A DNA stretch of 64,000 nucleotides, from NCBI RefSeq assembly GCF_002917925.1, contig NZ_PPFE01000002.1, forward strand, positions 496,001 through 560,000, given 5' to 3'. The position numbers and the translations under genes are program-made. The notes under the pieces were generated by a model, which was given only the letters and a program-made list of their open reading frames with translations, had not been told where the DNA came from and searched no databases. Shown here in pieces: positions 59,354 to 64,000 of the stretch. Origin of the DNA: Roseovarius confluentis. GTDB lineage: Bacteria; Pseudomonadota; Alphaproteobacteria; Rhodobacterales; Rhodobacteraceae. Numbering within the stretch: the stretch's first letter is position 1; every line of letters starts with the position of its first letter.

Positions 59354-60865
59354 TCAGAGCCCGAGCTTCTGCGCCACGATCTGGTTGACGGCCTTCGGGT
59401 TGGCCTTGCCGCCCGTGGCCTTCATCACCTGGCCGACGAACCAGCCGGCGAGCTTGGGGTTCTGCTTGGCCTTTTCGACCTGCGCCGGGTTGTCGGCGAT
59501 GATCTGGTCGACCGCTGCCTCGATCGCGCCGGTATCGGTGACCTGCTTCATGCCGCGCTCTTCGACGATTTTTTCGGGGTCTCCGCCCTCGGTATAGACG
59601 ATCTCGAAGAGGTCCTTGGCGATCTTGCCCGAGATGGCGTCGGAGGCGATGAGATCGACGATGCCGCCCAGCTGCGCGGGCGACACCGGGCTTTCGGTTA
59701 TGGCGTGGTCGTCCTTCTTGAGGCGGCCGAAAAGCTCGTTGATGACCCAGTTCGCGGTCAGCTTGCCGTCGCGGCCCGCGGCGGCTTCCTCGAAAAAGGC
59801 GGCGTTTTCATGCTCGGCGGTCAGGACGTTGGCGTCATATTCCGACAGGCCGAAATCCTTGACGAAGCGGGCCTTTTTCTCGTCGGGCAGTTCGGGCAGG
59901 GACGCGGCGATGTCGTCGATCCAGCCCTGTTCGATTTCCAGCGGCAGGAGGTCGGGGTCAGGGAAGTAGCGGTAATCATGCGCCTCTTCCTTGGAGCGCA
60001 TCGAGCGGGTTTCGTTCTTGTCCGGATCGTAAAGCCGGGTTTCCTGGTCCACCTTGCCGCCGGATTCCACGATGGCGATCTGGCGGCGGGCCTCGACGTC
60101 GATGGCCATCTGGATGAAGCGCATGGAGTTCATGTTCTTGATCTCGCAGCGGGTGCCCAGATGAGAGAAATCGCCCGTTTCACGGTATTTCTCATACGCC
60201 CCCGGCTGGCAGATCGACACGTTGACGTCCGCGCGCAGGTTGCCGTTCTGCATGTTGCCATCGCACGTCCCGAGATAGCGCAGGATCTGGCGCAGCTTGC
60301 TCACGTAGGCGGCGGCCTCTTCGGGGCCGCGGATATCGGGCCGGCTGACGATTTCCATCAGGCACACGCCGGTGCGGTTGAGATCGACGAAGGACATGGC
60401 GGGGTCCATGTCGTGGATCGACTTGCCCGCGTCTTGTTCCATGTGGATGCGTTCGATCCGCACCAGGCGGGCGATGCCGGGCTCCATGTCCACGAGGATT
60501 TCGCCTTCGCCCACCAGCGGCTCGTAAAGCTGGGAGATCTGGTAGCCCTGCGGCAGGTCGGGGTAGAAGTAGTTCTTGCGGTCGAAGGCGGATTTCAGGT
60601 TGATCTGCGCCTTGAGGCCAAGGCCGGTACGCACGGCCTGTTCGACGCAGAATTCGTTGATCACGGGCAACATGCCGGGCATGGCGGCGTCGACGAAGGC
60701 GACGTTGGAATTTGGCTCGGCGCCAAAGCGGGTGGAGGCGCCGGAAAAGAGCTTGGCGTTCGAGGCGACCTGGGCGTGGACCTCCATCCCGATGACGAGT
60801 TCCCAGTCCTGTTTCGCCCCGGCGATCACCTTGGGTTTCGGGGTCTCATAGGTCAGGTCCAGCAT
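59354..60865 (-). CDS. gatB: Asp/Glu-tRNA amidotransferase subunit B
   Basis: GatB is the kinase/transamidase subunit that, with GatA and GatC, turns misacylated Glu-tRNA-Gln or Asp-tRNA-Asn into the correct form. The 503-residue protein has [30 protein letters not shown], the conserved GKSIHDMDP and [27 protein letters not shown] and the C-terminal tRNA-binding YqeY-like tail ending [15 protein letters not shown]. Full length. gatA and gatC are not adjacent in the window. Confidence 0.97.
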   Translation of the reverse strand: MLDLTYETPKPKVIAGAKQDWELVIGMEVHAQVASNAKLFSGASTRFGAEPNSNVAFVDAAMPGMLPVINEFCVEQAVRTGLGLKAQINLKSAFDRKNYFYPDLPQGYQISQLYEPLVGEGEILVDMEPGIARLVRIERIHMEQDAGKSIHDMDPAMSFVDLNRTGVCLMEIVSRPDIRGPEEAAAYVSKLRQILRYLGTCDGNMQNGNLRADVNVSICQPGAYEKYRETGDFSHLGTRCEIKNMNSMRFIQMAIDVEARRQIAIVESGGKVDQETRLYDPDKNETRSMRSKEEAHDYRYFPDPDLLPLEIEQGWIDDIAASLPELPDEKKARFVKDFGLSEYDANVLTAEHENAAFFEEAAAGRDGKLTANWVINELFGRLKKDDHAITESPVSPAQLGGIVDLIASDAISGKIAKDLFEIVYTEGGDPEKIVEERGMKQVTDTGAIEAAVDQIIADNPAQVEKAKQNPKLAGWFVGQVMKATGGKANPKAVNQIVAQKLGL

Positions 60866-61038
60866 GTCTGCGCGCTCCGTTCAAGGTATCAGCGCGGTTC
60901 TAGGCCAGAGCGGAGGCGCGGGCAAGGGCGTCTGCGCGACGGGCTTGGCGGAAGTGCGGTTGAGCGTTAGACTGGTCGCATTGATTTAAGGTTGTGCCGG
61001 TTTTTTCGCCAGAATTCTTTTAAGCACAAAGGTCGCCC

Positions 61039-62274
61039 ATGCCGAAAAACATCATCCTGCTCTGCGACGGGACGTCGAACGAGATTGCCCGCAACCGGAC
61101 CAATATCCTGCGGCTTTACGGCTGTCTGAAGAAGGACGAGCACCAGCTGGTGTTCTACGATCCCGGGGTGGGAACTTTCGGGGCGGAAAACGCCTGGCTG
61201 TCCTTCTGGCGCCGGGCGGTGGAGGTCTTTGGGCTGATCACGGGCTGGGGGCTGGATGCCAACGTGAAGGAGGCCTACCGCTTTCTGGTGGAGCATTACG
61301 ATGACGGCAAACGCGAGAACGGGACCGACGAGGAGCCGGACCGCATCTATATCATCGGGTTCAGCCGGGGCGCCTATACCGCCCGGGTGCTGGCGGGTTT
61401 CATCCACGCGCTGGGGCTGATCGACGCGCGGAACCTGAACCTGCTGAATTATGCTTACCGGGCCTACAAGAATATCGGCCGGACGACGGGACGGGACGTG
61501 ACCGACGCGCGGGAGCCGGAGCGCAACCCCTTCGCCGAGGTGCGGCTGTTCGAGCGGATGCTGCGGCCGCGGCGGCCCGCGATCCGGGCGCTGGGCCTGT
61601 TTGACACGGTGGGGTCGGTGATCGAATGGAGCGCGCGATTGCCGCGCATCCGCAACCATGCGCATGTGTCCGAGAATCCTTCGGTGCGGTCGGTGCGCCA
61701 CGCGCTGGCGATCGACGAGCGGCGGACGATGTACCTGCCGACGCCCTGGCCCGGGGGCGGCGAATACTGGGGCAGCGCGTTCCGGCCCCGCGACGAGAGC
61801 AAGATCGCGCCGCAGGACGTGGACGAGGTATGGTTTTCGGGCGTGCATGGAGATGTGGGCGGCGGCTATCCGGAAAAGCGCAGCCAGTTGGCGAAATTTC
61901 CGCTGGCCTGGATGATCGACGAGCTGCGCCCGCTGGGGGTGACGTTCAAGGAGTCCACGGTGCGGCGGCTGGTTCTGGGAGACGATCCGGACGGGCGGTA
62001 CGTCGCGCCCGACCCGCTGGCGCGGCCGAACGAGTCGATGACGTTGGGCTGGAAGCTGGTGGAGTTCCTGCCGTTCTACAAGACGCGCTACAGCCTGAGC
62101 CGGCGCAAGACGTTCCTGGGGTTCTACCTGCCGCTCTGCGAGTACCGGCATATTCCCGAGGGCGCGCGGGTGCATGCCTCGGTTTTCGTTCGGCGCGGGA
62201 CGAAGGCGGATTATCAGCAGCCCAATATCCCGGAGGATCACGTGGTGGTGGGAGAGGTGGAGGGGGACGCCTGA
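61039..62274 (+). CDS. DUF2235 alpha/beta hydrolase (Tle1-like)
   Basis: DUF2235 proteins are serine hydrolases; some are type VI secretion phospholipases (Tle1). The 411-residue protein has IILLCDGTSNEIARNRTNIL at the start, the nucleophile elbow GFSRGAYTARVLAG (Ser near 111) and the acid/His part VWFSGVHGDVGGGYPE (His near 270). No signal peptide. No type VI genes (vgrG, PAAR, immunity) are next to it, so a secreted effector role is not supported here; a housekeeping lipase-like role is equally possible. GTCGCCC precedes the ATG weakly. Confidence 0.88.
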   Translation: MPKNIILLCDGTSNEIARNRTNILRLYGCLKKDEHQLVFYDPGVGTFGAENAWLSFWRRAVEVFGLITGWGLDANVKEAYRFLVEHYDDGKRENGTDEEPDRIYIIGFSRGAYTARVLAGFIHALGLIDARNLNLLNYAYRAYKNIGRTTGRDVTDAREPERNPFAEVRLFERMLRPRRPAIRALGLFDTVGSVIEWSARLPRIRNHAHVSENPSVRSVRHALAIDERRTMYLPTPWPGGGEYWGSAFRPRDESKIAPQDVDEVWFSGVHGDVGGGYPEKRSQLAKFPLAWMIDELRPLGVTFKESTVRRLVLGDDPDGRYVAPDPLARPNESMTLGWKLVEFLPFYKTRYSLSRRKTFLGFYLPLCEYRHIPEGARVHASVFVRRGTKADYQQPNIPEDHVVVGEVEGDA

Positions 62275-62629
62275 CGGCATGGAATAACGGAACGGGTCCT
62301 TGGTCGTCTAACAATGTTGCATCTCCACCGCGAAGGCGTCGAGATTACGAATTGCGGTTGTGCGGATTTCGCTGCCGTTCGCGACGGAGGCGAGCGTCAG
62401 CTCCTGGGGTGGCGATCCGACGGCAATTCGGAAGCGCTTTATGCCTGCCAGATACATCCTCGGAAGGATCGGTGCGCCCAGCCTCAGCCAAATCGCCAGC
62501 CCAAGGGAGGGGCTGGCGATGGCCGGGCCGCGTCGCGGCTGTTAACCGGCTGGGGTTTCGAGACCCGTGTCTCACAAGGGCTCATAACCGATCTGCCGGA
62601 GATGCAGCGACGATCCCGCCCATAAGCTC
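62275..62629. other. Gap with one long hairpin between converging genes
   Basis: Short open frames on both strands show no recognisable product. ATCGCCAGCCC (62492-62502) pairs perfectly with GGGCTGGCGAT (62510-62520), an 11-base stem that may end transcription from one or both sides. Nothing else is seen. Confidence 0.5.
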
Positions 62630-63937
62630 TCAGAGCGCGGGCAGGCGGTACATGCCCTGGCGCGAGAAGGTGAGCGAGGAGCCATCGGCGATATGTCCGG
62701 CGAAGCGCGCGGCGATGATACGAAGGGCGGTCTGGCGGCCCTTGGCGATGAGCGCGCGGCGCGACGGCAGAAGTGGCGCGTGGCCCGGCATCAGGAGTGT
62801 CTGGGACCAGATCAGCGGGTGCAGTTCCTGCAGGTGATGTTCGAGGATCCAGTCGACGCAGTCGTGGATCTCGGCCCTCGTGCGGTCGGCATGGGGCGAG
62901 AGCACCCGGTCGCCCGCGCCGGGCGCCATGGCGATGGCGCAGAAGGCGGCAAGAAGATTGATGATGTGCTGGTCGTCCTTGCGGGCGAGGATGTCGCGCA
63001 GCCCTTCGATGAAGAAACCGGGTTCCAGCAAGTCCAGCGCGCGTGGCTCGAGGGACAGGGCGTCGAGATAGGCCCAGGTATAGGCACCGGCGCCCCAGGT
63101 GTCTTCGGTGCCCGCGGCGATGCGGCGGGCGGCGACCTCGAGTGCGTTGACCCCGCCGGCATAGGGCGGGAGGATGTGACGCCCCATGGCGCGGATATGG
63201 CGGTGGCCGGCGGGGTCGAGCCCGATCAGGGCCTCGTATTCCTCGGCCACGCGGCGGCCGCGCGTTTCACAGGCGGCGATCAGGGCACAGCGGGCGGCGG
63301 CGATCGAAGGCGCGTCGATGGCGGGGCCGTCATAGGGCTCCAGTATGGCGTCGGCGCTGGCGATATGCCGGGCAATGGCGCGGGCGGCGGCAGCGGGGTC
63401 GTCGCGCGCCGCGATATTGCGCCACGCCCAGGCGATGTCGATATGCGCGAGCGCCACGACGAGGGCCGACGGGTAGTCGCCCGGCATCTCGTCCAGCACC
63501 TCTTCCAGCGCCTCGATGGCGTCGTCGGGCGGGTGCTGGCCGTCACGCAAGGCGTCCTCGGCGGCGGCGACGATATCGCTGCGCGCGCCGGCGGCCAGCA
63601 GCAGCGAGGCGGTCTCGCCCCCCGAGGTGGCAAGGCGGGTGTGATCGGCATACTGGATCTTGTCCGACAGGGTATCCCAAGACTCTTGCCGGGCCAGTTT
63701 CTGGCCGCGGTCCTGGTGTGTGGCGCGGGCCATTTCCTCGTCCGAGACGGGCAGGGACGGGACGATGATGCGCTTGGCCAGGGAATCGATATCCTCGGCC
63801 GCGCGACGCGGTGTCGTCCCGGCGCGGGCCGGGGCGCCGCGCGGGGCGAACCACCTGCGCAGGCCGCGCGGCGCCTTGGCGGAATGGGGGCGGGTCGCGC
63901 CGTTCTGCGCGCCGTCATGTCGGGGCTGTCGTGCCAT
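62630..63937 (-). CDS. Hypothetical protein, 435 aa
   Basis: The protein has a basic, disordered N-terminus (about 1-45, RHDGAQNGATRPHSAKAPRG), then a long alpha-helical region with repeated 30-40 residue helix pairs (for example AIEALEEVLDEMPGDYPSAL, then HIDIAWAWRNIAARDD), which resemble TPR-like or HEAT-like helices. There is no signal peptide or membrane segment. The last 60 residues are hydrophobic in part. No family recognised. The start at 63937 is the first ATG in frame. Confidence 0.7.
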   Translation of the reverse strand: MARQPRHDGAQNGATRPHSAKAPRGLRRWFAPRGAPARAGTTPRRAAEDIDSLAKRIIVPSLPVSDEEMARATHQDRGQKLARQESWDTLSDKIQYADHTRLATSGGETASLLLAAGARSDIVAAAEDALRDGQHPPDDAIEALEEVLDEMPGDYPSALVVALAHIDIAWAWRNIAARDDPAAAARAIARHIASADAILEPYDGPAIDAPSIAAARCALIAACETRGRRVAEEYEALIGLDPAGHRHIRAMGRHILPPYAGGVNALEVAARRIAAGTEDTWGAGAYTWAYLDALSLEPRALDLLEPGFFIEGLRDILARKDDQHIINLLAAFCAIAMAPGAGDRVLSPHADRTRAEIHDCVDWILEHHLQELHPLIWSQTLLMPGHAPLLPSRRALIAKGRQTALRIIAARFAGHIADGSSLTFSRQGMYRLPAL

Positions 63938-64000
63938 ACTTCGGCCTGCTCGTTATGTCAGGGTCTTTCTGACCCGGCAATCCGGCCAAAAAGCGGCACT

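Noticed and set aside
62314..62625. A 103-residue plus-strand frame after the DUF2235 gene
   Set aside because: No binding site, no known motif, and a long hairpin lies inside it at 62492-62520, more consistent with intergenic DNA.

Overview
The window looks like the chromosome of a marine alphaproteobacterium of the Roseobacter group (Rhodobacteraceae). Reasons: high GC with GTG and TTG starts, a trimethylamine monooxygenase of the roseobacter type, a DUF3572 gene, an alphaproteobacterial curli cluster with CsgH, a TGA-N9-TCA iron box ahead of hemP, and the palindromic intergenic elements common in this family. This is a reading of the sequence only; no database search was possible.

Layout. 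(1) 1-3.1 kb is the AT-richer end of a decayed mobile island: a C-terminally cut PD-(D/E)XK-like fragment, a membrane-anchored DarT-like (DUF4433) protein, a tyrosine integrase relic, two IS3 transposase tails, and the 3' half of a tRNA-Leu gene, which is the likely attachment-site scar. (2) 3.7-9.6 kb is a curli operon: csgF, csgG, three curlin-repeat proteins, an acidic secreted protein of unknown role and csgH, with hairpins in the gaps between genes. (3) 9.9-15.7 kb holds metG, an MFS transporter, a class V aminotransferase-like enzyme, a small unknown gene and a LuxR-type regulator. (4) 16.4-23.5 kb is a four-gene operon divergent from that regulator: two unusual low-complexity or repeat proteins followed by a type I secretion ATPase/permease and its HlyD-type adaptor. 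The two putative cargo proteins share a short Q-x-x-hydrophobic-x-D-x-D motif and are not RTX proteins; this is the best candidate here for an undescribed system. (5) 23.5-43.9 kb is mostly chromosomal housekeeping and accessory metabolism: ImuA-like protein, aldo/keto reductase, desaturase, NUDIX enzymes, an EF-hand protein next to an ECF sigma/anti-sigma/Spy-like operon, a PleD-like cyclase with a dead receiver, an MttB-family methyltransferase, an H-NOX/diguanylate cyclase pair, a nucleotide-sugar epimerase and a SulP transporter. (6) 43.9-64 kb: ptsP, lysC, SDR, DUF1178, NUDIX, modABC, an iron-box operon with hemP and an FbpB-type permease, tmm with a divergent binding-protein-like gene, a FadR-type GntR regulator with a divergent thioesterase, gatB, a DUF2235 hydrolase and a large unknown gene.

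How they fit together. Curli, the type I exported repeat proteins, a CsgD-like LuxR regulator, two diguanylate cyclases (one under an H-NOX sensor) and a nucleotide-sugar epimerase point to surface attachment and matrix building as a theme. A second theme is nutrient uptake and methylated amine use (tmm, MttB-like enzyme, molybdate and iron transport). Most gene pairs that converge with a gap of more than about 40 bases have a long palindrome between them, probably working as a two-way terminator.
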